The notes under the pieces are model-generated. The model worked only from the letters and a program-made list of their open reading frames with translations, searched no databases and was not told where the DNA came from. A program made the translations under genes and the position numbers. DNA of 64,000 bases from Bacillus sp. ISL-7 (GTDB lineage: Bacteria; Bacillota; Bacilli; Bacillales_B; DSM-18226). The stretch spans positions 13,072 to 77,071 of the forward strand of contig NZ_JAGGQW010000003.1 of NCBI RefSeq assembly GCF_018613065.1, written 5' to 3'. Positions 9,226-18,857 of the stretch are shown piece by piece (position 1 is the first letter of the stretch; every line of letters begins with the position of its first letter).

Positions 9226-11580
9226 CTATTGATTGTACTTTGATAGCCTATCTAATTGAACTTCAGGACCATTGTTATTAACCGTTTCAACAACTAGGTC
9301 TTTATCTACTTTAAAGGTTAAGGTGCCTCTGAAATCCTTTGAAGACGAACCTACATGGAATTGATAGGAACCCTTTTCTAAAATCCATGAAGAAGTATCT
9401 TCATCAAAGGAAGCAATATCTTTTGGACTTATAAAGAAATTAACTGTTTCTTTTTGCTCCGGCTTTAGCTCTCTCGTTTTTGTAAAGGCCTTAAGTTCGA
9501 TGGATGGTTTTTCTAGTTTCCCATCTGGTGCACTTACATATAGTTGTGGTGCCTCTTTTCCAGCCAATGCCCCGGAGTTTGTCACTTTAAACGAGACTTT
9601 GATTTTATTAGATAAGTTGTCTTTATTTAATTTAAAATCGCTATAATCAAAAGCTGTATAGGATAGTCCATAACCAAACTCATAGGCGGTTTGTACATTA
9701 AATGTCGAGTAGTAACGGTAGCCGACATAAATATCTTCACTATATTTGACTAGATTTGGATTGCCATCAGAGCTTGGGAAGTTCGCATAACTTGGCGCAT
9801 CCTCTAAATGAACTGGGAAGGTTGCCGGAAGTTTACCAGAAGGATTCGCTTTGCCAGAAAGAACATCTGTAAGGGCATTACCTGCTTCCATTCCTGGCTG
9901 CCAAGATAATAAAATGGAATCGGCATAGTCCTTCCAGTCTGTCGTGTTAAAAGGAGCGCCAACATTTAAGACCACGACAACCTTTTTATTAACCGCGTGA
10001 TATGCATTAGAAACCTTTTTTATTAGTTCTAACTCTTTTGTAGTTGGTTCAAAGGTACTCGAATTTCCATCCGCACCCTCCCCGGATCCTCGTGCAATTA
10101 CTACCACGCCGATATCGGAATTGTTTGCCATATATTCCGCATCTTCGATCGTCAGATTTTCATTGATTTCTGTCCCGCTTGCGTTCGTATAAACAGGAGT
10201 ATAGCCTCCATTTTTCAGTCCTTCAGGAAGCTGGACAGTATGTGTTGGAGTTACATAGGCACTTCCTGTTCCCATTAAGAACATTTTCGTAGCAGCATTA
10301 TCCGTCGTACACGCAGAAGCAGGGGTACCAAATCCACAGCTTGGCATGGTATACGAGTTGCCGACTAAACCGACCTTCTTGACCTTATCTGTAAACGGAA
10401 GCACTTTATTTTTATTTTTTAATAAAACCATTCCTTCCGGTGCAGCTTCTCTTGAAAGTTTTGCATTAGCAGCTGTAAGGTCAGCACTTACACTTTGTTT
10501 CGTATCATCAACGCTACTTAATTTTTTGAATGTAGGTGACTTAACCACTAAATTAAGAATATTCTCGATGGCCGTATCAAGTTTCTCCTCTGGAAGTGAA
10601 CCGTCTAAGATGGCCGCTTTAACTGCTGCCTTACCAACCGCATTTAAACTTGGCATGGACAAGTCATTTCCGCCGTTCAACATCGCTACTCCATTTTGTT
10701 TAGATCCGCCCCAGTCTGTCATAACCATTCCGTTAAAGCCCCAGTCACTTCTTAGTACATCATTTAACAGCCATGAATTATGAGCAGAAAATGGACCATT
10801 TATCGAGTTATAGGAACTCATTACGGTCCAAGGATTTGCTTCTTTAACCACCCGCTCGAATCCGGCTAAATAAATTTCTCTTAAGGCACGTTCAGAAATG
10901 ATTTCGTTTACTGACTGTCTGTTTGTTTCCTGATTATTTGCTGCATAGTGCTTCATACTTACACCAACACCCTGGTCTTGCACGCCTTTAGTAAACTCAG
11001 CTGCCATTTCACCGCTTAAGTATGGATCTTCCGAATAATATTCGAAGTTTCTTCCACCTCTTGGATCTCTGTGAATATTCAATGCGGGTCCTAATATAAC
11101 ATCTACGCCATAATCAAGGGTTTCTTTTCCCATCGCACTAGAAACCTGGTACATTAAATCCTTATTAAAACTAGCAGATAATGCCGAGGGAATTGGGAAA
11201 CCAGTTGTCGACTTATTTGCTGTTGATCCAAACCTGAGCCCGGCTGGACCATCGGCAAAAGTAAGCTTTGGAATACCAAGCCGTGGAATTGGAAACGTTC
11301 CTCCAGCGGCCCCTGTTACTGCCGCACCAGCTCCTCCGATCAAATCCACCTTTTCGTCCAGCGTCATCGCCCGAATAACTGCTGGAATGGAAGCTTGGTC
11401 CACTAACATCGGTATTTGCTCCTGGGCAGCACCAGTTTGTACACTACTATTTTCTGTGGCAACAGCAGCCGCATTAACTTGCGTTTGTGGCTGTTCCGCT
11501 GCTAGTACTCCTGAATTACCAGAAGACAATAGCATTAGACTAAACATGGATGAACTTAGTACTTTGTAATAACCTTTCAT
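9226..11580 (-). CDS. secreted GH3 beta-glycosidase
   Basis: This is a family 3 glycoside hydrolase, probably a beta-glucosidase or related exo-enzyme. An N-terminal signal peptide ends near VLAAEQ. The TIM barrel carries the nucleophile Asp in GMVMTDWGG and the substrate motif KHYAANNQETNR. The alpha/beta-sandwich domain contains ARGSGEGAD, and a C-terminal fibronectin-III-like domain follows. The start at 11580 is preferred because AAGGGG lies 9 nt upstream; an in-frame ATG at 11598 lacks a ribosome site. It is divergent from a GH3 paralogue at 11993 with the same architecture. Confidence 0.93.
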   Translation of the reverse strand: MKGYYKVLSSSMFSLMLLSSGNSGVLAAEQPQTQVNAAAVATENSSVQTGAAQEQIPMLVDQASIPAVIRAMTLDEKVDLIGGAGAAVTGAAGGTFPIPRLGIPKLTFADGPAGLRFGSTANKSTTGFPIPSALSASFNKDLMYQVSSAMGKETLDYGVDVILGPALNIHRDPRGGRNFEYYSEDPYLSGEMAAEFTKGVQDQGVGVSMKHYAANNQETNRQSVNEIISERALREIYLAGFERVVKEANPWTVMSSYNSINGPFSAHNSWLLNDVLRSDWGFNGMVMTDWGGSKQNGVAMLNGGNDLSMPSLNAVGKAAVKAAILDGSLPEEKLDTAIENILNLVVKSPTFKKLSSVDDTKQSVSADLTAANAKLSREAAPEGMVLLKNKNKVLPFTDKVKKVGLVGNSYTMPSCGFGTPASACTTDNAATKMFLMGTGSAYVTPTHTVQLPEGLKNGGYTPVYTNASGTEINENLTIEDAEYMANNSDIGVVVIARGSGEGADGNSSTFEPTTKELELIKKVSNAYHAVNKKVVVVLNVGAPFNTTDWKDYADSILLSWQPGMEAGNALTDVLSGKANPSGKLPATFPVHLEDAPSYANFPSSDGNPNLVKYSEDIYVGYRYYSTFNVQTAYEFGYGLSYTAFDYSDFKLNKDNLSNKIKVSFKVTNSGALAGKEAPQLYVSAPDGKLEKPSIELKAFTKTRELKPEQKETVNFFISPKDIASFDEDTSSWILEKGSYQFHVGSSSKDFRGTLTFKVDKDLVVETVNNNGPEVQLDRLSKYNQ

Positions 11581-11992
11581 ACCTAACAACCCCTTCATTT
11601 AAATGAAAACCCTTACAATCAAGAAGTTAACATGTAAAGTGTAATTCGATAAGTTACAAGAGGTAGCATTAAATTGTGTTTTACTAGATTAATTTGTTGT
11701 AGACTGAAAATTCAATGAATTATTAAATAATCAAGAGGAATTATACATATTTCCTAGACATTATTCGACAATACTTAAGAGAAAGAGTTATAAAACTGTA
11801 AAGGAAGCCTGTTTAAACTCTTTCTATCGATTCTTAATCTCTTTCAACTAAAACAAAATAGTGAAGACTTTCGCAATATAATCCAGAAGATTATTAATAG
11901 TCTGAAACTTTACTTAAGTTAAACTAACTATGAAAGCGTTTTAATTTACAAGTGTAAAAAGTTCAGACTAATTTGATGGGGGAATTAGAATT
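11581..11992. promoter_or_regulatory. divergent control region between two GH3 genes, with a cre-like site
   Basis: This AT-rich 412-bp gap separates the divergent GH3 genes. The clearest signal is TGAAAGCGTTTTAA at 11931-11944, which fits the CcpA cre consensus except at one position. It is 49 bp upstream of the rightward ATG and suggests carbon catabolite repression. I could not define -35/-10 boxes with confidence. Confidence 0.5.
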
Positions 11993-14389
11993 ATGTTAAA
12001 AAGACTAAAGAAGAAGAAAAAATCCAAATTACTAGCCATTACTCTTACATCTTCATTACTTCTCTCAGGACTCACTTTTGACATTGCATCCGCTCAGAGT
12101 CAAGATCCATCAACCGTACAACAAAAACAAACTTCTACTGTACAGACAACAGCACCTTACTTAACAGACGCAGCATCTATTAACACTGTTATTCAAGCGA
12201 TGACCTTAGAGGAAAAAGCTAAATTTGTTGTCGGGGTAGGAATGCCTGGATTTGGGGGAATGCCTCCATTTGAAGTAACCGGAGCAGTAGGAGGCACCTA
12301 CGGAATTCCTCGGTTAGGGATCCCTGAACTGCGTTTTGCTGACGGTCCGGCAGGACTACGGATTCGTCCAACAAGGCCAGGACAAACTCAAACTTATTAT
12401 GCAACCGCTTTCCCGATTGCATCGGCGCTGGCCTCCACTTGGGATCCTGCAACTGCAGAAGCAGTAGGTAAAGCTCAGGGAAATGAAGTGAAAGAATATG
12501 GTGTCGACCTTTTATTAGCACCGGCACTGAATATCCACCGTAATCCATTAAATGGACGAAACTTCGAATACTATTCAGAGGATCCTTTAATTTCAGGGAA
12601 AATAGCTGCGGCGATGGTGAATGGAATACAATCGAACGGTGTTGGCGCAACAATCAAGCACTTTGTTGCTAATAACCAGGAAACAAACCGGAATAGCATT
12701 GATACCGTCGTTTCTGAACGAGCATTAAGGGAAATTTATCTAAAAGGCTTTGAAATTGCTGTTAAGGAATCCCATCCATGGTCCGTTATGAGTTCCTATA
12801 ACAAACTTAATGGAACATACACTTCCCAAAATGCTGACTTGTTAACAACTGTTTTGCGTAAGGACTGGGGCTACACAGGGTTTGTCATGACAGACTGGTT
12901 TGGCGGAGATAATCCGGTAGAACAAATGAAGGCTGGCAATGACATGATTATGCCGGGTGCATCGTACCAATCCGATATAATTAAAGCAGCTGTTGAAGGT
13001 GGAAATTTGGACGAAAAAGTGCTTGACCGCAATATTAAGAACATTCTCCAGATCGTCATCCAAACACCTGAGTTTAAAAAGTACCAAAACTCCGACAAGC
13101 CTGATTTAGCTGCTCATGCACAAACAGCTCGAAAAGCAGCTGCGGAAGGAATGGTTCTTTTAAAGAACGACAATATGCCGCTGCCAATCAGCAAAGATCA
13201 AAAGGTCACGTTATTTGGCAATACACAAATCGAGACGGTTAAAGGTGGAACAGGAAGCGGTGATGTTAATGCAGCTTACACCACCTCGATTGCAGAAGGC
13301 TTAAAGAGTGCTGGATACGAATTAAATCAAACCGAATTCCAGGAATATAAGACATATATTGATACACTGCGCTCGCAGGAACAATATAAAATTAAACCAA
13401 GTCCATGGGGTGAGGATTTTGGCAAGTCAATCCCTGCCATTCCTGAAAAGCCTCTAGCAGATAATGAAATTGCCGCAGCTTCGAAAGAATCGGATATCGG
13501 CGTCATTGTTATTGGCCGTAATTCAGGAGAAGGTGCGGACCGTCAAGTGGTAAAAGGGGATTACCTATTAAGTGATGCAGAACAAGACATGATTTCGAAA
13601 GTATCAGCAGAATACCACAAGCAGGGTAAAAAAGTAGCCGTTATTTTGAATATTGGCGGACCTATCGATGTAGCAAGCTGGCGGGATAAGGTTGACTCTA
13701 TCCTATTAGCATGGCAGCCAGGCCAGGAGGCAGGTTATGCTGTAGCGGATGTTATTTCCGGTAAAGTCAATCCGTCCGGAAAACTGCCAACTACCTTCCC
13801 TGTAAAATACAGCGATGTTGCATCGGCAGATAGCTTCCCTGGAACACCTGCTGAGAACCCAACACAGGTGATCTATAACGAAGACATTTATGTCGGCTAC
13901 CGCTACAATACCACGTTCAATGTGAAGCCTGCTTATGAATTTGGTTATGGATTGTCCTATACAAGCTTCAACTTTAGCCATGTAGATATCAATGAAGGAA
14001 AGAAATTTAAGGACAAGCTTAAGGTTTCTGCTATGGTCGAAAATAGGGGCAAGCTTTCTGGGAGAGAAGTCGTCCAAGTTTATGTTTCCGCCCCAGATGG
14101 AAAGCTTGAGAAACCTGCAGTTGAACTAAAGGCCTTTGGTAAAACAAAAGACCTTAAGCCGCATCAACGTGAGCTGCTTCAATTCGATCTAAATGCCAAA
14201 GACCTTGCCTCCTTCGATGAAGAGAAAAATGCATGGATTCTTGAAAAAGGCACATATACAGTAAAAGTGGGGGCATCCTCAGAAGACATTAAAGGAACAG
14301 CAACGTTTACGGTAGACCACGATATGGTTGTTGAAAAGGTTAACGAGGCATTGGCACCTAAAGTTGATTTTGAACCGCTTACCAAATAA
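11993..14389 (+). CDS. secreted GH3 beta-glycosidase (paralogue)
   Basis: This 798-residue family 3 hydrolase has the same layout as the divergent neighbour. A long positively charged signal peptide (LKRLKKKKKSK, hydrophobic core, cleavage near ASAQS) leads into a TIM barrel. The barrel has KHFVANNQETNR and the nucleophile Asp in GFVMTDWFGG. A sandwich domain with GRNSGEGAD and an FnIII-like C-terminal domain follow. The two enzymes share many segments, for example SAPDGKLEKP, which indicates gene duplication. The glycan specificity cannot be set from sequence. The ATG follows a GGGGGA site. Confidence 0.93.
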   Translation: MLKRLKKKKKSKLLAITLTSSLLLSGLTFDIASAQSQDPSTVQQKQTSTVQTTAPYLTDAASINTVIQAMTLEEKAKFVVGVGMPGFGGMPPFEVTGAVGGTYGIPRLGIPELRFADGPAGLRIRPTRPGQTQTYYATAFPIASALASTWDPATAEAVGKAQGNEVKEYGVDLLLAPALNIHRNPLNGRNFEYYSEDPLISGKIAAAMVNGIQSNGVGATIKHFVANNQETNRNSIDTVVSERALREIYLKGFEIAVKESHPWSVMSSYNKLNGTYTSQNADLLTTVLRKDWGYTGFVMTDWFGGDNPVEQMKAGNDMIMPGASYQSDIIKAAVEGGNLDEKVLDRNIKNILQIVIQTPEFKKYQNSDKPDLAAHAQTARKAAAEGMVLLKNDNMPLPISKDQKVTLFGNTQIETVKGGTGSGDVNAAYTTSIAEGLKSAGYELNQTEFQEYKTYIDTLRSQEQYKIKPSPWGEDFGKSIPAIPEKPLADNEIAAASKESDIGVIVIGRNSGEGADRQVVKGDYLLSDAEQDMISKVSAEYHKQGKKVAVILNIGGPIDVASWRDKVDSILLAWQPGQEAGYAVADVISGKVNPSGKLPTTFPVKYSDVASADSFPGTPAENPTQVIYNEDIYVGYRYNTTFNVKPAYEFGYGLSYTSFNFSHVDINEGKKFKDKLKVSAMVENRGKLSGREVVQVYVSAPDGKLEKPAVELKAFGKTKDLKPHQRELLQFDLNAKDLASFDEEKNAWILEKGTYTVKVGASSEDIKGTATFTVDHDMVVEKVNEALAPKVDFEPLTK

Positions 14390-14410
14390 ATCCTAAAAAG
14401 GACATTGGTG

Positions 14411-14448
14411 AACAGCCCTCATTGAAATTGAATGAAGGCTGTTTTTTT
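14411..14448 (+). terminator. intrinsic terminator after GH3 gene
   Basis: A 13-bp stem with one wobble pair (14411-14423 with 14431-14443) and a 7-nt loop is followed by a run of T. Confidence 0.85.
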
Positions 14449-14582
14449 ATTGGTAAATGTGGTTTAAAAATGAGATTCAATTTGAAATGGTAATCAAAAC
14501 ATTTTCATATTTTGGGAGATTGTCGATTATTGCTATGTTCCGTATAATAGGCTTAACTATGCTTTGGGATTGGGGATGTTAT

Positions 14583-15581
14583 ATGAGCAAGTTATCCATC
14601 GTTGCCTATACAGTTGGAAGTTTGTTTTTTCTTGTCAGTTGCTCACTTTCAATCTTTTACGGATATAAGATCGTTACCCACCACTTACCTAAGGAGGAAA
14701 GTGCAGTAAAAAAGTATAGCTACCATCTTATTCTTGTTCCTGAAGAGTTAGATAATGAATATTGGAAGCTTGTTGAAAAAGGGGCAAAGAAGGCAGCAGA
14801 AAAATATAGTGTTCAGCTGGAATATGCTGGGCCGAAGCAGGCAAATATTGATGATCATGTAAAAACAATTGAAATGTCAGCTGCTTCAAAAGTTGATGGG
14901 ATCATTACACAGGGATTGAGTGACGAACAATTTACTCCGCTTATTAATCGGGTCGTAGCGAAGGGAATCCCTGTTATCACGGTCGATACGGACACCTCGA
15001 ACAGTAAAAGGCTGGCCTATATTGGAACGGATAATTATTATTCCGGCTTTTTAGCAGGGAAAGCTTTGATAGCGGATACAAAGGGTAATGCCAATGTAGC
15101 GATTATTACGGGGAGCTTTTATGCGAATCATATGCAGCAGCGAGTTAAGGGATTTCAGGATGCTGTAAAAGCAGAAAAAGGAATCCATATCATTGCTGTG
15201 GAAGAGTCAGAGATTAGCAGAGTAAAAGCAGCGGAAAAGGCCAACCAAATTTTGCAGGATCACCCTGAGGTCAACGCGTTCTTTGGGACAAGTGCCTTGG
15301 ATGGCATCGAAATTGCCCAAGTGGTCGAAAAATATAAAAAACAGAATCAAATTTATATTATTGGCTTTGATACACTACCGGAAACGCTTAAGTTGATAAG
15401 AAAGGGAACCATTAAGGCAACCGTTGTCCAGGAACCATTTCAAATGGGTTATGGGGCAGTAAAAATGATGATTGATCTAATTGAGGGGAAAAAGGTTTCG
15501 CCTATTGTCCATACGGATACTCGAATTTTGAGAATAAGCGATTTATCCGTGAATAATGGCAGAATGGGGGAGCATGAATGA
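14583..15581 (+). CDS. membrane-anchored sugar-binding sensor protein (XylFII-like)
   Basis: This is a periplasmic-binding-protein fold of the sugar type (Peripla_BP_4), tethered by one N-terminal membrane segment (about residues 5-28) and with no lipobox cysteine. Ligand-domain motifs include GIITQG, GIPVITVDTD and FFGTSALDGIE. The start at 14583 gives the family-typical anchor; the frame runs further upstream without a better site. It overlaps the kinase start by ATGA, so it is coupled to it. In clostridia, XylFII is a similar anchored binding protein that presents sugar to a LytS kinase. By analogy, this protein should sense galactose or a related sugar for the adjacent kinase. Confidence 0.8.
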   Translation: MSKLSIVAYTVGSLFFLVSCSLSIFYGYKIVTHHLPKEESAVKKYSYHLILVPEELDNEYWKLVEKGAKKAAEKYSVQLEYAGPKQANIDDHVKTIEMSAASKVDGIITQGLSDEQFTPLINRVVAKGIPVITVDTDTSNSKRLAYIGTDNYYSGFLAGKALIADTKGNANVAIITGSFYANHMQQRVKGFQDAVKAEKGIHIIAVEESEISRVKAAEKANQILQDHPEVNAFFGTSALDGIEIAQVVEKYKKQNQIYIIGFDTLPETLKLIRKGTIKATVVQEPFQMGYGAVKMMIDLIEGKKVSPIVHTDTRILRISDLSVNNGRMGEHE

Positions 15582-17062
15582 TGTTATTTCGGATTAGATC
15601 AAAATTGCTGCTTTATTTCATTGTCCTTGTAGTTTTGTTAACTTCGGTCGGGTTCTTTTTTTATAACAGCAGTGAAAAGCTGGTGACGGAATATGATGAC
15701 AGCTTTGAACGATTTCTTTTGCTGAATGATATTTCGCAAAGATCCAATTTACTTACGGAAAAGCTTCATGGGTATATTTTAGATAAGGATGAATCCTACC
15801 TAAAAGACTATCGAAAAGAAAAGCTAAAGCTTATTAAGGACCAAAAGAGGCTTTATAAAGTAATCAATACGAATGAGATTACGCTTACAAATTATAAAAA
15901 TATGATTGATAGTTTTTTGGATGAAGGGGATGCCACTGTTGGTGCATTTAAGCAGGACGAGATTAATCAATATTCGGGTCATTTTAATGAAGTATTGAAG
16001 ATAAACTCATTTCTTCAAGAAAGCACTCTTGCACTATTAAACAATAAACTGACGGACTATCAAAAATTTTATGATCAAATGGAGCAGCAAAACCATTATT
16101 ATAAGCTCATGTCGATTTCCCTTTTTGCAGCAGCTTTTGTTCTAAGCACTTTGTTAGCATTATGGATTTCCGGCGGGATTACGAAGCCAATTAGATTGTT
16201 ATCACATGCAGCTAAGGAGATTTCAATTGGAAACTTAGCAGGTGAGGATATAAAAATTACGACAAAGGACGAGCTTAAGCCATTAACAGAAACCTTTAAT
16301 CAAATGCGTACGAACCTTAGACAGCTCGTAACGGAAATCAAACAACAAGGGGAGTTGGATAAGTTATTAAAAGAATTGGAGTTAAAGAGTCTCCAAAATC
16401 AAATCAATCCTCATTTCCTATTCAATACTTTGAATACGGTTTCAAAAATGGCCTATTTGGAAGAAGCGGAGCAGACTACAAGATTAATAGAAGCTGTTGC
16501 TGCCATACTCAGGTATAACTTGAGTGATTTCGACAAAGCCTCAACGCTAAGAGAAGAAGTGAGAATTGTTCAAGAGTATTTTTATATTCAACAAACACGT
16601 TTTGGGGAACGGATTCAATTTGTGACCGACATCGAGGATGATTGTTTAGATATTGAAATCCCTAGTTTAATCTTACAGCCATTAATTGAGAACGCATTCA
16701 TGCATGGGGTTGAATCCTACGAAGAAAATGGGATCATCCGTCTTCATGTATACAGGCATATTCATCAGATTTACGTCGAAGTCATTGATAACGGTACGGG
16801 AATGGACGATACTACCAAGAAAAGATTGCTCAAATATGTAGAGTGCATCGAACCAGAGGAAAGATACGAAGCTGAAAAATCAAAAGGTCAATCAACGGGT
16901 ATTGGTGTGAAAAATGTGATCAGAAGGCTGCAGCTCTTTTATCAGAGAAATGACATTGTTGAAATTGAATCAGAAGTAGACCATGGAACCAATTTTAGAC
17001 TTACGATTCCTGTTGTTGCCAAAGGGGGAAAAGGCCTTGTTGAAAATTCTTATTGTGGATGA
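15578..17062 (+). CDS. sensor histidine kinase, LytS/YesM type
   Basis: This is a membrane sensor kinase. Transmembrane segments are at about 11-29 and 178-198, flanking a helical extracellular domain of about 148 residues. A HAMP linker follows, then the His_kinase domain with QINPHFLFNTLN (phospho-accepting His279), and the ATPase motifs ENAFMHG, DNGTGM and GIGVKNV. It overlaps the binding-protein gene (ATGA) and the regulator gene downstream, giving a tightly coupled three-gene operon. It probably has no direct ligand site and reads the anchored binding protein. Confidence 0.92.
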   Translation: MMLFRIRSKLLLYFIVLVVLLTSVGFFFYNSSEKLVTEYDDSFERFLLLNDISQRSNLLTEKLHGYILDKDESYLKDYRKEKLKLIKDQKRLYKVINTNEITLTNYKNMIDSFLDEGDATVGAFKQDEINQYSGHFNEVLKINSFLQESTLALLNNKLTDYQKFYDQMEQQNHYYKLMSISLFAAAFVLSTLLALWISGGITKPIRLLSHAAKEISIGNLAGEDIKITTKDELKPLTETFNQMRTNLRQLVTEIKQQGELDKLLKELELKSLQNQINPHFLFNTLNTVSKMAYLEEAEQTTRLIEAVAAILRYNLSDFDKASTLREEVRIVQEYFYIQQTRFGERIQFVTDIEDDCLDIEIPSLILQPLIENAFMHGVESYEENGIIRLHVYRHIHQIYVEVIDNGTGMDDTTKKRLLKYVECIEPEERYEAEKSKGQSTGIGVKNVIRRLQLFYQRNDIVEIESEVDHGTNFRLTIPVVAKGGKGLVENSYCG

Positions 17063-18623
17063 TGAAGTCCTGGAGCGGACGGCATTAACGAAGATCATTA
17101 ACCGTTCATCCATGGACGTAATCGTCATTGGAGAAGCCCCCAATGGGAGAAAGGCAATTGAAATGGCCATGGAACATCGGCCTGATATCATTTTTATGGA
17201 TATTAAAATGCCGGGAATAGATGGCGTTCAAGCCGTCAAAGCGATAAAAAAAATCGACCCTGGCATTCGGTTTATTATGGTTTCCGCCTTTAATACGTTC
17301 GAATATGCAAAGGAAGTAATGCAGCAGGGGGTTAAGGAATACATCTTAAAACCCAGCAGAAAACAAGATATTCTTGCGGCATTAGACCGCGTTTCTAGTG
17401 ACATCCTGGAGGAGAGTAAACAACGGGAAGAGCAGCAAAATTTGCGGGAAAACCTGGACCGTGCCGTATCGATCGCCCAAAAAGAATGGGTATCAACTGT
17501 ATTGGTGAATCAAGTTCAGGATATCACCTTTGATGAATGGGGCCAGCTGCTTGGGGTTGAGATTACTTCGGGGTATATCATGCTTTTCTCACTAAGGCCA
17601 CGGGGCATGACGGAACTTGCAGCAGTTGAAAAACAGAACTGGTATTTGTGGCTTAAGGATACCCTTAATTCTATCGTGCTGAAACAGGAAATGATGGTTG
17701 GCCCGTTAACTGACGCACAGGTACCTGTTTTATTCCTCTGTAAAAAAACGACGGAAAAGGTTCAATTTAAAACTTATGCGCAGGCGGTCATCGATGGTCT
17801 GAACAGTCTTTTTGAAAAGAAATACTTGGATGCGGAACTAAGGATTGGGGTCGGTCTTCCCTACAACCATGCACATGAACTAAATAAATCCTATCATGAC
17901 GCGCTAATGGCTCTGCAGCACCTCGTAAAAACTCCCAATCGAAAATATTTATTTGCAGTTAAACAAGGGTCTACTGAGCTCCCTTCTCAATCAGGGGTGT
18001 TAGAGATTGAGAAGAAACTATTAGAAGCTGTTCGGCAGGGAGATGTCAATCAAGTCTTGGTCATTTTTGAATCGTTTGCAACGATGCTGGCAGATGATAA
18101 GAAAATAAAAGGGTCACTAGTTAAAAAGTCATTTGATGAATTGTTTATTCTCATTTCCCGAATGCTCCATGATTTAGGTATAAGCTATGAACGAACACCT
18201 GCAGTGGAAGAGTCTGAGGATATTATGGCGGTTTTTGAAAAAGGAAAGGCCCATTTATTAGCCGTCGTTCATCATGTCCAGGTGTGGCGAAACAATCACG
18301 CTAAGGGCATGCTCCATAAGGCAAAGGAATATATCGAAAACCATTATGCTGCTTCGATTACATTGGAATTAGTGGCAGAATATGTGGAGCTCAGTCCCTA
18401 TTATTTTAGCAAATTATTTAAAGATCGTTTTGGGATGACCTTTATTGATTATGTGACGGAAATAAGAATCAAGCATGCCAAGGCTGAAATGGTTGACCCA
18501 GGAAAGAGCTTGAAGGAAATATGCTATTCGATTGGCTACAAGGATCCAAACTATTTTAGCCGCGTGTTTAAAAAGCATACAGGCTTATCGCCAACAGAAT
18601 TTCGCAAAGTAACAGTAGGTTAA
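17037..18623 (+). CDS. response regulator, YesN type (receiver plus AraC helix-turn-helix)
   Basis: This transcription factor partners the kinase just upstream. The receiver domain at 1-120 has DDE near the start, phospho-acceptor Asp55 (FMDIKMPG) and Lys in ILKPS. A middle region of about 250 residues follows, then a C-terminal AraC domain with two helix-turn-helices (LVAEYVELSPYYFSKLFK and ICYSIGYKDPNYFSRVFK). The TTG start at 17037 is chosen because AAAGGGGG lies 8 nt upstream and the protein then begins MLKILIVDDE. An in-frame ATG at 16983 would add 18 unrelated residues. The likely target is the mglB promoter, 235 bp downstream. Confidence 0.9.
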   Translation: MLKILIVDDEVLERTALTKIINRSSMDVIVIGEAPNGRKAIEMAMEHRPDIIFMDIKMPGIDGVQAVKAIKKIDPGIRFIMVSAFNTFEYAKEVMQQGVKEYILKPSRKQDILAALDRVSSDILEESKQREEQQNLRENLDRAVSIAQKEWVSTVLVNQVQDITFDEWGQLLGVEITSGYIMLFSLRPRGMTELAAVEKQNWYLWLKDTLNSIVLKQEMMVGPLTDAQVPVLFLCKKTTEKVQFKTYAQAVIDGLNSLFEKKYLDAELRIGVGLPYNHAHELNKSYHDALMALQHLVKTPNRKYLFAVKQGSTELPSQSGVLEIEKKLLEAVRQGDVNQVLVIFESFATMLADDKKIKGSLVKKSFDELFILISRMLHDLGISYERTPAVEESEDIMAVFEKGKAHLLAVVHHVQVWRNNHAKGMLHKAKEYIENHYAASITLELVAEYVELSPYYFSKLFKDRFGMTFIDYVTEIRIKHAKAEMVDPGKSLKEICYSIGYKDPNYFSRVFKKHTGLSPTEFRKVTVG

Positions 18624-18635
18624 TACTATTTCTCT

Positions 18636-18678
18636 AATGAGATCAATCCGTCGTATTGGATTGGTCTCATTTTTTTTA
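18636..18678 (+). terminator. intrinsic terminator after the response regulator
   Basis: A 14-bp stem with one wobble pair (18636-18649 with 18658-18671) is followed by a T tract. Confidence 0.87.
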
Positions 18679-18685
18679 ATAAAAA

Positions 18686-18843
18686 ATAAAGCGTTTGCAA
18701 AAAAGTCTAGGTAATCACAAATTAATGCTAGACTTTTGACCTATTGAAGCGAATCCCCCCATGCTAACATAAGTGTAAGGGCTTACAACGGGGTTAAGTG
18801 GATCGGTTCTGCTGCCTTACCAGAGTCTTTACTAAATAGTAAA
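18686..18843 (+). promoter_or_regulatory. mglB control region: inverted repeat, cre-like half-site and GalR-like half-site
   Basis: A perfect 10-bp inverted repeat, AAAAGTCTAG (18701-18710) and CTAGACTTTT (18728-18737), is a candidate binding site for the upstream regulator. It abuts ATAAAGCGTTTGCA (18686-18699), which matches the right half of a cre box with two mismatches on the left. TTTACTAAATAGTAAA at 18828-18843, just before the ribosome site, contains a TTTACTAAA half-site like that in the galK operator. No strong -35/-10 pair is visible, as expected for an activator-dependent promoter. Confidence 0.45.
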
Positions 18844-18857
18844 AGGAGAATGACAAC

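Noticed and set aside
10346..10783. 145-codon rightward open frame inside the GH3 gene
   Set aside because: Antisense shadow of a strongly supported glycosidase; no ribosome site.
11898..11970. 9-bp inverted repeat TAGTCTGAA/TTCAGACTA in the GH3 divergent region
   Set aside because: The arms are 55 bp apart with no symmetry around a promoter, so chance is likely in AT-rich DNA.
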